Shown piece by piece: positions 50,274 to 59,921 of a stretch of 64,000 bases of DNA. Below the pieces are notes generated by a model. That model searched no databases and was not told the DNA's origin. It was given only the letters and a program-made list of their open reading frames with translations. Position 1 is the first letter of the stretch. Every line of letters starts with the position of its first letter. The DNA comes from Erythrobacter sp. EC-HK427 (GTDB taxonomy: Bacteria; Pseudomonadota; Alphaproteobacteria; Sphingomonadales; Sphingomonadaceae): positions 376,292-440,291 of the forward strand of contig NZ_LR701479.1 of the NCBI RefSeq assembly GCF_902498745.1, in the 5' to 3' direction. A program made the translations under genes and the position numbers.

Positions 50274-51323
50274 ATGCCGTTCGCTTTCCTCAAATCCGCC
50301 GAAATCACTCCGCCCGCCGATATCGAAGCGGCAAGCCTGCGGTCCGACCGCTTCCGGCTGGAACGCGAAGTCGATTGGCAGCGGTTGGAACAAATTGTCA
50401 CCGCACTCGAAAAAGGGCGACCCGGACGGATCAATGATGATGATCTGCTCGAACTCCCCGTGCTCTATCGCAAGACCGCCTCCAGCTTAGCCGTCGCACG
50501 CGAAACCTCGCTCGATGCGGCAACACTCGACTATCTCGAAGCGCTGGTGAGGCGCGCCTGGTTCCAGATTTACGGCCCGCGCATCGGCCTGTTCGGCTGG
50601 CTGCGGCGGTTTTTCGCCGGTGGTTGGAGCGCGGCGATCCGCGATATCTGGCTCGATATCTGCATTTCTTTCGCGGTGATGGTGGCGGGCGCGCTGGTCG
50701 GCTGGTTGCTGGTCGCGCGCGATAGCGACTGGTTCTTCGCGCTCGTCCCCGGCGAAATGGCGGGCGGGCGCGTGCCCGGCGCAGACCGCGCGCTGCTCGA
50801 AGAAACGCTGGCGCATCAGGGCGGGACGGAGGGGCTGACCGCTTTTGCTGCCTCGCTGTTTTCCAACAATAGCGGTGTTGCCATCATGGCCTTTGCACTG
50901 GGCTTTGCCTTCGGCGTGCCGACCGTGCTGCTGCTCGTCTACAACATGGCGCTGCTGGGCGCGATGATGTGGGTGTTTGCCGATGCCGGGCTGGGCTGGG
51001 AATTTGCCGCGTGGCTTTCGGTTCACGGCACAACCGAGATCGGCGCGATCATGCTGGCAGGCGCGGCGGGGCTGCATATCGGGCGGCAGATGGCGTTCCC
51101 CGGCCAGCGCGCGATTATCGCCGCAATGCAGGATGCCGGGGTGCGCGTGGCGGTGGTGATGGTGGGCGTGACGGTGATGATGATCATCGCCGGCCTGCTC
51201 GAAGGCTATGCCCGCCAGCTGGTGGACGATACTGGCGCGCGCTTTGCCATTGGCGGCACGATGCTGGCTTTCTGGATCGTCTATTTCGCGGCGATGAGGC
51301 GCCCGCGGGAGAGCGATACATGA
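50274..51323 (+). CDS. SpoIIM-like (stage II sporulation protein M family) membrane protein
   Basis: This 349-residue protein has an N-terminal soluble part (about 110 residues) and five to six helices in the C-terminal half (ISFAVMVAGALVGWLLVA, GVAIMAFALGFAFGVPTVLL, TTEIGAIMLAGAAGLHIG), as in SpoIIM/DUF95 proteins. The ATG at 50274 has GGAGGAGC upstream, just outside the repeat element. It overlaps the RDD gene by four bases. In non-sporulating bacteria it belongs to MoxR-DUF58 gene clusters; its role is unknown. Confidence 0.85.
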   Translation: MPFAFLKSAEITPPADIEAASLRSDRFRLEREVDWQRLEQIVTALEKGRPGRINDDDLLELPVLYRKTASSLAVARETSLDAATLDYLEALVRRAWFQIYGPRIGLFGWLRRFFAGGWSAAIRDIWLDICISFAVMVAGALVGWLLVARDSDWFFALVPGEMAGGRVPGADRALLEETLAHQGGTEGLTAFAASLFSNNSGVAIMAFALGFAFGVPTVLLLVYNMALLGAMMWVFADAGLGWEFAAWLSVHGTTEIGAIMLAGAAGLHIGRQMAFPGQRAIIAAMQDAGVRVAVVMVGVTVMMIIAGLLEGYARQLVDDTGARFAIGGTMLAFWIVYFAAMRRPRESDT

Positions 51324-52207
51324 GCCTTTCTGACGCTCTGGCGCGGGACGCCAACACCAAGCGTGATCGCGTGCTGGTGACGCCCGAGGGCCTTGCGCTG
51401 CCGCTGCGCGTCGGCAGCAAGGGCGCGCGGGCGGGCGCGCTGCTGCTCGATCTGACGATCTGGTTTGTCGGCCTGATCCTCTTCTTCCTCGCCATGGGTG
51501 CGATCGGCTGGGGCCTGCTCGATCTCGAATCCTCCCCCGAGAACAATCCCGTTCTGGAAGCGGTGATCGTGTTTGTGGTGCTGGTCCTGTTTCTGGCCCG
51601 CTACGGCTATTTCATGATTTTCGAACTCGGCCCGCGCGGCGCGACGCCGGGCAAGCGCGTGCTCGGCCTGCGCGTGGCGGCGCGCGACGGCGGGCGGCTA
51701 ACGGCGGAAATGGTGATCGCGCGCAATCTGATGCGCGATGTCGAGGTGTTCATCCCGATGTTCTTCCTTCTCGGCGGTTCGCAAGAGGCAGGCGTTGCGG
51801 GCATTGCCGCCTTCTTCTGGCTGGCGGTGTTTGTGCTCTTCCCCTTCTTCAACAAGGATGCCCTGCGCGCGGGCGATCTGGTGGCGGGGACGTGGGTGGT
51901 CGAAGCCAAACAGGCCAAGTTGAAAGAGGCGATGTCGCTCGCCCCAGACCGCAGCCGCGAATACCGCTTCGGCGACGAAGAACTCTCCGTCTATGGCGAG
52001 CACGAGCTGCAAGTGCTCGAAAATGTGCTGCGGCAGAGCAATCCCGATGCGCTGCGCGATGTGGCGGAGGCGATTACCAGAAAGATCGGCTGGCAATTGG
52101 GCAGCGGCGACGAACGCGAATTCCTCGAAGCCTTCTACGCCGCTTTGCGCGGACACCTGGAAAGCGGAATGCGCTTCGGCAAGCGCAAGAAGAACAAGTT
52201 TTCCTGA
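51320..52207 (+). CDS. RDD family membrane protein
   Basis: This 295-residue protein has the RDD domain with R-A-G-A-LLLDLTIWFVGLILF, a second helix LEAVIVFVVLVLFLARYGYF and the conserved RGATPGKRVLGLRV and KDALRAGDLVAGTWVV. RDD proteins may move ions or assist other membrane complexes. A C-terminal helical soluble part of about 100 residues follows. It is the last gene of the MoxR operon. Confidence 0.85.
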   Translation: MSLSDALARDANTKRDRVLVTPEGLALPLRVGSKGARAGALLLDLTIWFVGLILFFLAMGAIGWGLLDLESSPENNPVLEAVIVFVVLVLFLARYGYFMIFELGPRGATPGKRVLGLRVAARDGGRLTAEMVIARNLMRDVEVFIPMFFLLGGSQEAGVAGIAAFFWLAVFVLFPFFNKDALRAGDLVAGTWVVEAKQAKLKEAMSLAPDRSREYRFGDEELSVYGEHELQVLENVLRQSNPDALRDVAEAITRKIGWQLGSGDEREFLEAFYAALRGHLESGMRFGKRKKNKFS

Positions 52208-52209
52208 CG

Positions 52210-52728
52210 ATGCTGCTGCGCGCTGCTGTTCCCGAAGATGCCGAAGCCCTCGCCCGGCTGGGCCGCGAGAGCTTTTGCACCGCGTTTGCGCATCTGTATC
52301 GTGCGGAAGACCTCGAAGCGTTCCTCCAGCAGGCCTATTCGGTGGAGGCCGTCGCGGGCGAAATTGCCGATCCGGCGATCACCCATCGGCTGGCGCAGGG
52401 CGCAGAAGGCGGGCCGCTCACCGGCTTTATCAAGGTTAAGCAGCCGAGCGGGTATGAGGATTATTCCGACGCTGCCAATCCGCTCGGGCTCGGCCAGCTT
52501 TATTGCGACCCCGCGCATACCGGGAAAGGCATCGGTGCGCTGCTGATGGACTGGGCGCTGGCCGAAGCGCGGGCGCGCGGCTGCGATGCGATCCAGCTGT
52601 CGGTCTTTGCGGAAAACTTCGGCGCGCAGCGGTTCTACCAGCGGTACGGCTTTGCCAAGATCGCCGATATCGGCTTCTGGGTCGGCGAACAGCGCGACGA
52701 TGAATTCCTTTACGAGTTGCGCCTCTGA
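52210..52728 (+). CDS. GNAT family N-acetyltransferase
   Basis: This 172-residue protein has the acyl-CoA binding loop PAHTGKGIGALLMDWAL and the final RFYQRYGFAKIADIGFWVG of a GNAT enzyme, similar to spermidine/protein N-acetyltransferases. Its ATG at 52210 is two bases after the RDD stop, so it is likely co-transcribed. Substrate unknown. Confidence 0.85.
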   Translation: MLLRAAVPEDAEALARLGRESFCTAFAHLYRAEDLEAFLQQAYSVEAVAGEIADPAITHRLAQGAEGGPLTGFIKVKQPSGYEDYSDAANPLGLGQLYCDPAHTGKGIGALLMDWALAEARARGCDAIQLSVFAENFGAQRFYQRYGFAKIADIGFWVGEQRDDEFLYELRL

Positions 52729-52792
52729 CCGGCAGTCTGCGCAGCGGTAAAGTTAAGTCCGCCTTAGGGGTTTTCTGGCACTCAAGTCCCCT

Positions 52793-54043
52793 ATGGCTAC
52801 TGCCCCCATCCTGCTGCCCGAATTCGAGGCACCTGCCGCCCCGCTCGCCGACGAGCTGGTGAACGATCCCGCAATCGAGCGGGTGCTCGCATCGGTGCGC
52901 GGCCACCTTGGCGTCGAAATCGCCTTCGTCTCGCGCTATGTCGAAAACGAACAGCGCGAGCTGACCCATGTCAGCAGCGATCTCGATCTGCCCTTGGGGC
53001 CGGGCTTCCGCGAGGACCGCGAGGATTCCTATTGCTGGCACATCCTGCAAGGGCGCTTGCCCGAGCTGATCCAGGACCCGTCGGATCACCCGATCACCGG
53101 CAAGATGAAAATCACCGAAATGCTGCCCGTTGGCTGCCACATCAACACCCCGCTGCGGCTGTCGGACGGCACAGTGTGGGGCAGCTTCTGCGCATTGGGC
53201 CGCCAGCCCGACCGGACCTTGACCGAACGCGATTTGAACGTGCTCAAAAGCTTTGCTGGCCTCGCCGCCGAACGCATCGAAAGCTCGCTCGAAAACACAA
53301 TGAAGCTGGAAGCGGCGCGGTCGCGGGTCAAATCCATGCTCGACGGGCATGGCGTCTCGACCTTCCAGCAACCGATCGTCTCGCTGGAAACGGGCAAGCC
53401 GGTGGGCGTCGAATGCCTCAGCCGCTTTCCCGATGTGACCAAGCGCGGCCCCGATGCGTGGTTCGAGGATGCCGAACTGGTGGGTCTGGGCAAAGAGCTG
53501 GAAATGACCGCGGTGCGCGTGGCGCTGGAAACGCTGGGGCATATTCCCGAGGGAATGTATGCGACGATCAACGTCTCCCCGCAAACCGTAGTGTCGGGCG
53601 TGCTGCGCGAACTGCTCGCGCAGTCGGAGCCCGCCAATCTGGTGGTCGAGATCACCGAAAATTGCCAGGTCGATGATTTTGACGCGCTGGCGCAGGAAAT
53701 CGCGGCGCTGAAGGCCTTTGCCCGCATCGCCATCGACGATGTTGGCACCGGCTATTCGGGGCTTCGGCACATTGTCGATCTGCAACCCGATATCCTCAAG
53801 ATGGATATGGTGCTCACGCGCGGCATCGAAGCCGATCCGGCACGCCAAGCCATGACCAGCGCACTGGTGCGACTGGCGAGTGAAATCGGCTGCATCGTCG
53901 TTGCCGAGGGGATCGAGACCAAGGACGAAGCGCGCACGATGAAGCGGCTCGGCGTCCAGTGCGGGCAAGGCTATCTCTATTCGCGGCCGCTGCCGGTGGT
54001 CGCGGCGCAGCAATTCCTGCTGAGCGGCGGGAACGCGGTTTAG
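52793..54043 (+). CDS. GAF-EAL domain cyclic di-GMP phosphodiesterase
   Basis: This 416-residue cytoplasmic protein has an N-terminal GAF domain (about residues 25-165; FVSRYVENEQRELTHV, GCHINTPLRLSDGTVWGSFC) and a C-terminal EAL domain (185-410). The EAL catalytic residues are visible: Glu in GVECLSRF, Asn in INVSP, Glu in VVEITEN, Asp pair in AIDDVGTGYSGL, Lys in ILKMDM, Glu in AEGIET, Gln in QGYLYSRP. So c-di-GMP hydrolysis is likely, regulated by the GAF domain. A PilZ protein encoded at 12772 could be a downstream effector. Confidence 0.92.
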   Translation: MATAPILLPEFEAPAAPLADELVNDPAIERVLASVRGHLGVEIAFVSRYVENEQRELTHVSSDLDLPLGPGFREDREDSYCWHILQGRLPELIQDPSDHPITGKMKITEMLPVGCHINTPLRLSDGTVWGSFCALGRQPDRTLTERDLNVLKSFAGLAAERIESSLENTMKLEAARSRVKSMLDGHGVSTFQQPIVSLETGKPVGVECLSRFPDVTKRGPDAWFEDAELVGLGKELEMTAVRVALETLGHIPEGMYATINVSPQTVVSGVLRELLAQSEPANLVVEITENCQVDDFDALAQEIAALKAFARIAIDDVGTGYSGLRHIVDLQPDILKMDMVLTRGIEADPARQAMTSALVRLASEIGCIVVAEGIETKDEARTMKRLGVQCGQGYLYSRPLPVVAAQQFLLSGGNAV

Positions 54044-54052
54044 TCCTCGCTC

Positions 54053-55810
54053 CTATTCCTCACTTTGCATTGCGCGCTGCTGTTCGCGGGTCATATCCTG
54101 CGCCGCGTAAATGTCGCCGCCTTCGATCTGCACCTGCATCCGTTCGGCATCGAAACTGCGGAACTTGGCTTCGGCGGCGTCGATCTGCTGTTCCCCCACC
54201 TCCAGCTTTTCGAGCGCCATGCGCGCCATCCGGACGGCGGATTCGAACACTTCGCGCATCACATATTCGGCAGGGCTTTGCGCAAGATCGATCACCGAGC
54301 GCCGGTCAAACCCGCGCACATAGATCGCGGCTTTGGGGAAGGCGTCTTTCACCGATTCGATCAGCTGCGCATCGGGCGCTTCATCGATGCAGAACATGAT
54401 GAGCTGCGCATCCCCGCCGCCTGCCTGCCGCAGCAGATCGAGCCGCGTGCCGTCGCCGTAATAGACCTTGCTGCCGAATTCCTCGGCAATGTCGATTTGC
54501 GAGGCCTTCTTGTCGATGGCGGTAACCGACAAGCCGGCCATCCGCAGCGTTTGCGAGACGCTTTGCCCGAAGCGGCCATAGCCGACCACCACCGCGCTGG
54601 CGGACTGGTTGTCGGGCGCTTCGCGTTCCTCCGCCGCGCCATCGGGCTCCCGGCGGATGCGTGCGGTCGCCATCATCAGGAACGGGGTGGCGGCCATGGA
54701 GAGGGTGACAATAGCCCCGAAAATGCTCGCCGATTCCGCCTCGATCAGCAGCGCGGATTGCGCCTGCGTGTAGAGCACGAAGGCAAATTCCCCGCCTTGG
54801 CTCAGCAGCAGACCGAGCGCGAGCGCCGCGCGCCAGGTCATTTTCATCAGCAAGCCAAGCCCGAAAATGATCGCGGCTTTGATGGCAATCAGCAGCACGG
54901 CAAAGCCGACCACAAACAAAGGCCGCTCCGCCACCGCGCCCAGATCGAGCAGCATCCCGACCGAGACGAAAAACAGGCCGAGCAGGATCGAGCGGAACGG
55001 CTCGATATCCGCCTCCAGCTCGTGCCGGTAGGGCGTATCGGCCAGCATCACGCCCGCGATAAAGGCGCCCAAAGCCGCCGAAAGGCCCAAGGATTGCATC
55101 ACGAAAGCGCTGGCGATCACGGTGAACAACGCGGCGACGACGAACAGCTCGCGCTCCCCCAGCCCGCCGATCAGGCGGAAAAGCGGGCGGATCAGCAGCC
55201 GTCCGGCAAGGATCAGCCCGATAATCGCTCCCGCTGCCATCAGCGCCAGCACCCAGCCCGCCGGGCCTTCGCCTGCATCGGGACTGCGGCTCATCGCGGC
55301 GATGATGGTGATGAGCGGAATGATCGAGAGATCCTGGAACAGCAGGATCGAGAACGCCTTTTCGCCGAACGGTGTCTTCAGGCGGCCCGCCGATTGCAGC
55401 ATCGGCAGCACCTGCGCGGTGGATGACAGGCCCAGCGGCAGACCAATCGCCAGCGCGGCTTCCAGCGTGTAGCCGGTGAGCGCCAGAATGGTCGCGGTGA
55501 CCGCCAGCCCGCAGGCAGTCACCTGCGCCAGACCCAGTCCGAAAATCGCCGATTTCATCCGCCACAGCCGCGCCGGGCTGAGTTCAAGGCCCACGACGAA
55601 CAGCAGCATCACAATGCCCAGTTCGGCCACCACCGCCATCTGCTCGGCCCCGCTTACCAGCGCAAAGACCTGCGGCCCGAGCAGCGCGCCGGCCACCAGA
55701 TAGCCCAAGGTCGCCCCGAGCCCGGCGCGGCGGAAAGCGAGCACCGCGAAGAGCGCAAAGCCCAGAATCAGCAGCGCATCGCGCAGCATCAGGCCGTGTC
55801 CGTGTTCCAT
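54053..55810 (-). CDS. Kef-type monovalent cation:proton antiporter with RCK domain
   Basis: This 585-residue protein has an N-terminal CPA2 antiporter domain of about 12 helices ([52 protein letters not shown]) and a cytoplasmic RCK/TrkA-N domain ([20 protein letters not shown], then [16 protein letters not shown]). Such KefB/C proteins expel K+ in exchange for H+ under gating by glutathione adducts or nucleotides. The ATG at 55810 ([11 protein letters not shown]) is supported by GAGGG upstream. It is divergent from ispG. Confidence 0.93.
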   Translation of the reverse strand: MEHGHGLMLRDALLILGFALFAVLAFRRAGLGATLGYLVAGALLGPQVFALVSGAEQMAVVAELGIVMLLFVVGLELSPARLWRMKSAIFGLGLAQVTACGLAVTATILALTGYTLEAALAIGLPLGLSSTAQVLPMLQSAGRLKTPFGEKAFSILLFQDLSIIPLITIIAAMSRSPDAGEGPAGWVLALMAAGAIIGLILAGRLLIRPLFRLIGGLGERELFVVAALFTVIASAFVMQSLGLSAALGAFIAGVMLADTPYRHELEADIEPFRSILLGLFFVSVGMLLDLGAVAERPLFVVGFAVLLIAIKAAIIFGLGLLMKMTWRAALALGLLLSQGGEFAFVLYTQAQSALLIEAESASIFGAIVTLSMAATPFLMMATARIRREPDGAAEEREAPDNQSASAVVVGYGRFGQSVSQTLRMAGLSVTAIDKKASQIDIAEEFGSKVYYGDGTRLDLLRQAGGGDAQLIMFCIDEAPDAQLIESVKDAFPKAAIYVRGFDRRSVIDLAQSPAEYVMREVFESAVRMARMALEKLEVGEQQIDAAEAKFRSFDAERMQVQIEGGDIYAAQDMTREQQRAMQSEE

Positions 55811-55916
55811 CTGGCGGTTCCCTCTTTCGATGTGGCGGGCGATGCCGCTGCGCCTTTGCAGCAAACAGGCGCGACTGTCATTGTCCCTTCGCGCAAGCGT
55901 GTCTATATGCCAAGCC

Positions 55917-57083
55917 ATGGCAGCAGACGCTATTTCCCAAATCCGCCCGTGGCGCATGATCGAGCGCCGCCAATGTCGTCAGATCATGGTCGGCAATGTG
56001 CCCGTGGGCGGCGACGCGCCGATCACGGTGCAGACGATGACCAACACCCCGACCGAGGATGTGGGCGCGACCATCGACCAGATCCGGCGGTGCGAGGATG
56101 CAGGCGCGGATATCATCCGCGTCTCCTGCCCCACGCCCGAATCGACCGAACACTTCGACCAGATCACGCGCGCGTCCAACATCCCGATCGTGGCCGACAT
56201 CCATTTCCACTACAAACGCGCATTGGAAGCCGCCGACAAGGGCGCGGCGTGCCTGCGCATCAATCCGGGCAATATCGGCTCGTCAGAGCGGGTGGCAGAG
56301 GTTGTGCGCGCGGCCAAGGCCAATGGCTGCGCGATCCGCATCGGCGTGAATGCCGGCAGTCTGGAAAAAGACCTGCTCGAAAAATATGGCGAGCCTTGCC
56401 CCGAGGCGCTGATCGAAAGCGCATTGGATCATATCAAGCTGTTGCAGGATCACGATTTCCACGAATTCAAAGTGGCGGTGAAGGCCAGCGACGTATTCTT
56501 GGCCGTCGCCGCCTATCATGGCTTGGCCGAAACGGTCGATTGCCCGCTGCATCTCGGCATTACCGAAGCGGGCGGAATTATCGGCGGCACGGTGAAGTCC
56601 TCCATCGGCATCGGCTCGCTGCTGTGGGCAGGGATCGGCGATACGATCCGCGTCTCGCTCTCGGCAGAGCCCGAGCAGGAAGTCAAAGTCGGCTTCGAAA
56701 TGCTCAAGGCACTGGGCCTGCGCACCCGCGGCGTGCGGGTTGTCTCCTGCCCCAGCTGCTCGCGGCAGGGGTTTGACGTGATCCGCACGGTGGAGGCGCT
56801 GGAAGCCCGCCTCGAACACATCAAAACGCCGATGAGCCTGTCTGTCCTTGGCTGCGTCGTGAACGGGCCGGGCGAAGCGCGCGAAACCGATATCGGAATT
56901 ACCGGTGGCGGCGCGGGCAAACATATGGTTTACCTATCGGGTGTCACCGACCACCACGTGGAGTCGGAACATATGCTCGACCATATTGTCGCTTTGGTCG
57001 AGAAGAAGGCGGCGGAGATCGAAGCGGGCACGGCCACAGCGTTCGATCCCCATGCTGCCAAAACACAAGCGGCGGCAGAATAA
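55917..57083 (+). CDS. ispG: 4-hydroxy-3-methylbut-2-enyl-diphosphate synthase IspG
   Basis: IspG (GcpE) catalyses the penultimate step of the non-mevalonate isoprenoid pathway using a [4Fe-4S] cluster. The 388-residue protein has [19 protein letters not shown], the TIM-barrel motif [10 protein letters not shown], and the cluster cysteines in [13 protein letters not shown] and [11 protein letters not shown]. The ATG at 55917 gives the standard N-terminus. A small 34-residue gene follows 17 bases later. Confidence 0.96.
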   Translation: MAADAISQIRPWRMIERRQCRQIMVGNVPVGGDAPITVQTMTNTPTEDVGATIDQIRRCEDAGADIIRVSCPTPESTEHFDQITRASNIPIVADIHFHYKRALEAADKGAACLRINPGNIGSSERVAEVVRAAKANGCAIRIGVNAGSLEKDLLEKYGEPCPEALIESALDHIKLLQDHDFHEFKVAVKASDVFLAVAAYHGLAETVDCPLHLGITEAGGIIGGTVKSSIGIGSLLWAGIGDTIRVSLSAEPEQEVKVGFEMLKALGLRTRGVRVVSCPSCSRQGFDVIRTVEALEARLEHIKTPMSLSVLGCVVNGPGEARETDIGITGGGAGKHMVYLSGVTDHHVESEHMLDHIVALVEKKAAEIEAGTATAFDPHAAKTQAAAE

Positions 57084-57100
57084 GCGAAGGGGGAAATACC

Positions 57101-57205
57101 ATGAGCGAAGACAAGAAGACCACACAGCTTTCGCCTGAAGAAGAAAAGCGCATCATCGCGGAAAAGAACGCGAAGGCTGCATCTGACAAAGGCGCAAAGA
57201 AGTAA
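57101..57205 (+). CDS. 34-residue charged small protein
   Basis: A short frame encoding MSEDKKTTQLSPEEEKRIIA and a Lys/Ala-rich tail, ending TAA at 57205. GGGGGAAAT sits just before the ATG. It is highly charged and probably helical, with no membrane segment. It is too short for routine calling, but the strong ribosome site and its position between ispG and a lipoprotein gene support it. No family recognised. Confidence 0.6.
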   Translation: MSEDKKTTQLSPEEEKRIIAEKNAKAASDKGAKK

Positions 57206-57209
57206 GCGA

Positions 57210-57818
57210 ATGGCGGGTGCAGGCTTGGCGGGCAGACGCTCCGCGCGAAAACTGGCTGCACCCGCCCTCGCACTCGCGCTGGCTAGCGCGCTGGCAGGCT
57301 GCGTCAGTGTTACCTCTGTATCGACTGCAGCGCCGATATCCGCGCGACCCGCTGCTGATCACCCCGAAGCAGCGCTCTTCACAGTAGGCGCCAATCCCGT
57401 GGCCGAAGTCGATGCCGCGCTGGCTCTCGCCGCTGCGCGCGATGCGCGCGTGCTGCTGGTGATGGGCGCGAACTGGTGCCACGATAGCCGTGCGCTCGCC
57501 GGATGGCTGGAGACAGAACGCTTTGCCGCGCTGGTCGCCGACCATTACGAGCTGGTCTATGTCAATATCGGCATGCCGCAGACGGGCGACGGCCATAATC
57601 TCGCCATCGCGGCCCAGTTCGGCTTGGACGAACTGCCCGGCACACCCAATGTGCTCGTCGTCACCCCCGAAGGCCTGCTGGTGAACCCCGACACCGCCAC
57701 AAGCTGGCGCAACGCCGCCAGCCGCAGCGACGACGCGATTTACGAAGAATTGCACCGGCTGGCGCATGAGCCTGTGGGGATGATTGCACCCACACCGGGC
57801 GTTGAAATCGCGCAGTGA
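57210..57818 (+). CDS. Thioredoxin-fold lipoprotein with single active-site cysteine
   Basis: This 202-residue protein has a lipoprotein signal (ALALASALAGC, Cys31) and a thioredoxin-like domain with GANWCHDSRALAGWL, a WCxxS version of the CxxC motif, so only one active-site cysteine remains, followed by LGLDELPGTPN-like cis-proline region (DELPGTPNVLVV). It could act as a monothiol reductase or a peroxide/chaperone-type protein in the periplasm. The exact role is unknown. Confidence 0.8.
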   Translation: MAGAGLAGRRSARKLAAPALALALASALAGCVSVTSVSTAAPISARPAADHPEAALFTVGANPVAEVDAALALAAARDARVLLVMGANWCHDSRALAGWLETERFAALVADHYELVYVNIGMPQTGDGHNLAIAAQFGLDELPGTPNVLVVTPEGLLVNPDTATSWRNAASRSDDAIYEELHRLAHEPVGMIAPTPGVEIAQ

Positions 57819-57826
57819 TTGCCGCC

Positions 57827-57845
57827 GGTAGCAAAATTTGCTACC
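57827..57845. promoter_or_regulatory. Operator palindrome of the parDE unit
   Basis: GGTAGCAAA (57827-57835) and TTTGCTACC (57837-57845) form a perfect 9-bp palindrome with one central base, ten bases before the parD start. Antitoxins of this fold bind such palindromes to repress their own operon. Confidence 0.75.
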
Positions 57846-57854
57846 AAACCGCTT

Positions 57855-58121
57855 ATGGGAAAAGCTGAAAAAATCTCCGTCTCGCTCAATGGCGAATTGC
57901 TGGCCGAATTGCACGCAGCGGTCGCCAGCGGGGACTATAACTCGACCAGCGAAGTCATCCGCGAGGCATTGCGCGAATGGCGCAAGAACCGCGAACGGGA
58001 AGCCGCTATCGATGAAGTCCGCCGGCTCGTCGCTGAAGCTGATGCGAGCGGGTACCGCCCCTACAGCGGGGTGGACGCCCTGATTTCGCGCAAGAAGGCT
58101 GAGGCAGCTTCCAAAGCATGA
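57855..58121 (+). CDS. parD: ParD-like ribbon-helix-helix antitoxin
   Basis: This 88-residue protein has the ParD/CopG N-terminal RHH segment KISVSLNGELLAELHAAVAS and SEVIREALREWRKNRERE, then a disordered C-terminal tail that would wrap the toxin. It is the first gene of a toxin-antitoxin pair, overlaps parE by four bases (ATGA), and is preceded by a perfect palindrome. The assignment is based on pattern and gene order. Confidence 0.88.
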   Translation: MGKAEKISVSLNGELLAELHAAVASGDYNSTSEVIREALREWRKNREREAAIDEVRRLVAEADASGYRPYSGVDALISRKKAEAASKA

Positions 58122-58417
58122 ATTGCCATATCGACTGGTCGGATGCGGCGGAGCGTGACCTTGAAGACATCTGGGACTGGATTGCCAAACAAAATATCGC
58201 TGCGGCCCAGCGGACAGTTGAAGCGATTGACGGTCACATCCGTCTGCTTGGTCGGACGCCGCAAATCGGCAGGATTCGCGCGGAGATAGCTCCTGATCTG
58301 CGCGCCCTTGTGGAAGGAAATTACCTCATCCTCTACAGGTTCGACGAGAGTGACAAGCGCGTAGAGATCGTCCGCATCATCCACCAACGCCGCAACCTCT
58401 CCGCCCTTTTCGACTAG
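58118..58417 (+). CDS. parE: ParE-family toxin (RelE/ParE superfamily)
   Basis: This 99-residue protein has the ParE pattern IDWSDAAERDLEDIWDWIAK, then RLLGRTPQIGRIRAEI and a strand pair ending LILYRFDESDKRVEIVRIIH. ParE toxins poison DNA gyrase, although other members cut RNA; the sequence alone does not decide. It forms a type II pair with parD. The unit lies between a lipoprotein gene and an HDAC-like gene, with GC content like its neighbours. Confidence 0.9.
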   Translation: MNCHIDWSDAAERDLEDIWDWIAKQNIAAAQRTVEAIDGHIRLLGRTPQIGRIRAEIAPDLRALVEGNYLILYRFDESDKRVEIVRIIHQRRNLSALFD

Positions 58418-58429
58418 CGCCAGAAAGCT

Positions 58430-59365
58430 GTGCTCCACGTCGTCCACCATGCCGATTACATGGCACCACGCCCCGAGGGCGGGACTTTCCGGTTCGACAA
58501 ATATTACCTCGTCATGGAGGCCGTGCGCGCCAGCGGCTTTGCGCTCACCGAGCACGCGCCCGATCCGATGCCGCGCGAATGGCTGGAGGCGGTGCATGAT
58601 CCGGAATATGTCGAGCAGGTCTTCCGCGCCGCAGTTCCGCGCGAGAAGGAACGACGCATCGGCTTTCCCGTAACCCCGCATATCGCCAGCCGCGTGCGGC
58701 ACACCAATGGCGGGACGTGGTTCGCCGCGAAACTCGCGCTGGAGCACGGCTATGCCGCCAACAGTGCTGCCGGAAGCCACCACGCGCTGCACCATACCGG
58801 CGCGGGCTATTGCGTGTTCAACGATCTCGCCGTCGCGGCCAACCGCTTGCTGGCCGAGGGTGATGCGCGGCGCATCCTCATTATCGACCTCGATGTGCAT
58901 CAGGGCGACGGCACCGCAAGCCTGCTGGCAGGGCGCGAGGATGTGTTCACCTTCTCCGCCCATGCGGCGAAGAACTTTCCCGCCCGCAAGGCCCGCTCCA
59001 GCTGCGATGTGGAATTGCCCGACGGGATGGGCGACGATGATTATCTGGCGGTACTCGACCGCTATCTGCCTGCTATCATGGCCGATTTCGCCCCCGATCT
59101 CGTGCTCTACCAAGCGGGGGTCGATCCGCATGAGGGCGACAGACTGGGTCGTCTCGCGCTTTCTGATGCAGGGCTGGTGCGGCGTGACCGCTATGTGCTC
59201 GATCTGGCGCGCCGCCGCAGCCTGCCGATCGCCAGTGCGCTGGGTGGCGGCTATGGCGAGGATCAGCGCATCGTCGCTGAACGCCACGCCCGCTCGATGC
59301 TCGCAATGGCATTCCCGCAAGCTAATCTCGACGAAATTTACCGGGGTTTAAGGCCGCCGCGCTAA
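58430..59365 (+). CDS. Histone deacetylase family (acetoin utilization-like) hydrolase
   Basis: This 311-residue protein belongs to the class of zinc hydrolases that remove acetyl groups from lysines, polyamines or small molecules. The metal and proton-relay residues are visible: HHALHHTGAGYCVFND, IIDLDVHQGDGT and LYQAGVDPHEGDRLG, and GGGYGEDQ. The start is a GTG at 58430, 12 bases after parE. The substrate is unknown. Confidence 0.9.
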   Translation: MLHVVHHADYMAPRPEGGTFRFDKYYLVMEAVRASGFALTEHAPDPMPREWLEAVHDPEYVEQVFRAAVPREKERRIGFPVTPHIASRVRHTNGGTWFAAKLALEHGYAANSAAGSHHALHHTGAGYCVFNDLAVAANRLLAEGDARRILIIDLDVHQGDGTASLLAGREDVFTFSAHAAKNFPARKARSSCDVELPDGMGDDDYLAVLDRYLPAIMADFAPDLVLYQAGVDPHEGDRLGRLALSDAGLVRRDRYVLDLARRRSLPIASALGGGYGEDQRIVAERHARSMLAMAFPQANLDEIYRGLRPPR

Positions 59366-59376
59366 GCCTGCGGGCG

Positions 59377-59916
59377 ATGGATATGCGCATTCCCCTTGCC
59401 GGCGTGCTGGTGGCAGGCGGCCTTGTCGGCCTTGCCTGGCCGCTTTTCGCGCCAGAGCCAGGTCGAACCGAGGCAGATGCGGCTCAGGCCGAAACGCTCG
59501 ACACCGCGCTGCCGGTGATCGCCAACAACACCGAGCCTGCGACATGGAGCGAGGATGTGACGCTCACCCGCGAGGGCGACGGGCATTTCTATGCCGATGT
59601 CACCATCGGCGGAACGACATCGCGGATGCTGGTGGATACCGGCGCCAGCGTGATCGCGCTGACCGGCTCCGATGCGGTCGCGATGGGGCTGCACTGGAAC
59701 CCGAATGATGTCGCCCCCGTGGCGCAAGGAGCCAGCGGCACGGTTTACGGCGTCAACACCACGCTCGCCAATGTCCGCCTCGGCAATTTCGAAGCCACCA
59801 ACGTGCCTGCCATGATTATTCCCGAAGGTCTGCCGATCTCGCTGCTCGGCCAGTCCTTCCTCTCCACCATCCGCAGCACGCGGATCGAAGGGGAACAGAT
59901 GGTGCTGGAGAATTGA
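59377..59916 (+). CDS. Retropepsin-like aspartic protease, TIGR02281 family
   Basis: This 179-residue protein has an N-terminal membrane/signal segment (IPLAGVLVAGGLVGLAWPLF) and a single retropepsin-like domain with the active-site MLVDTGASVIAL. Members of this clan AA family are periplasmic and poorly understood. It is 11 bases after the HDAC-like gene. One catalytic Asp suggests dimerisation, as in viral enzymes. Confidence 0.85.
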   Translation: MDMRIPLAGVLVAGGLVGLAWPLFAPEPGRTEADAAQAETLDTALPVIANNTEPATWSEDVTLTREGDGHFYADVTIGGTTSRMLVDTGASVIALTGSDAVAMGLHWNPNDVAPVAQGASGTVYGVNTTLANVRLGNFEATNVPAMIIPEGLPISLLGQSFLSTIRSTRIEGEQMVLEN

Positions 59917-59921
59917 CCGCG

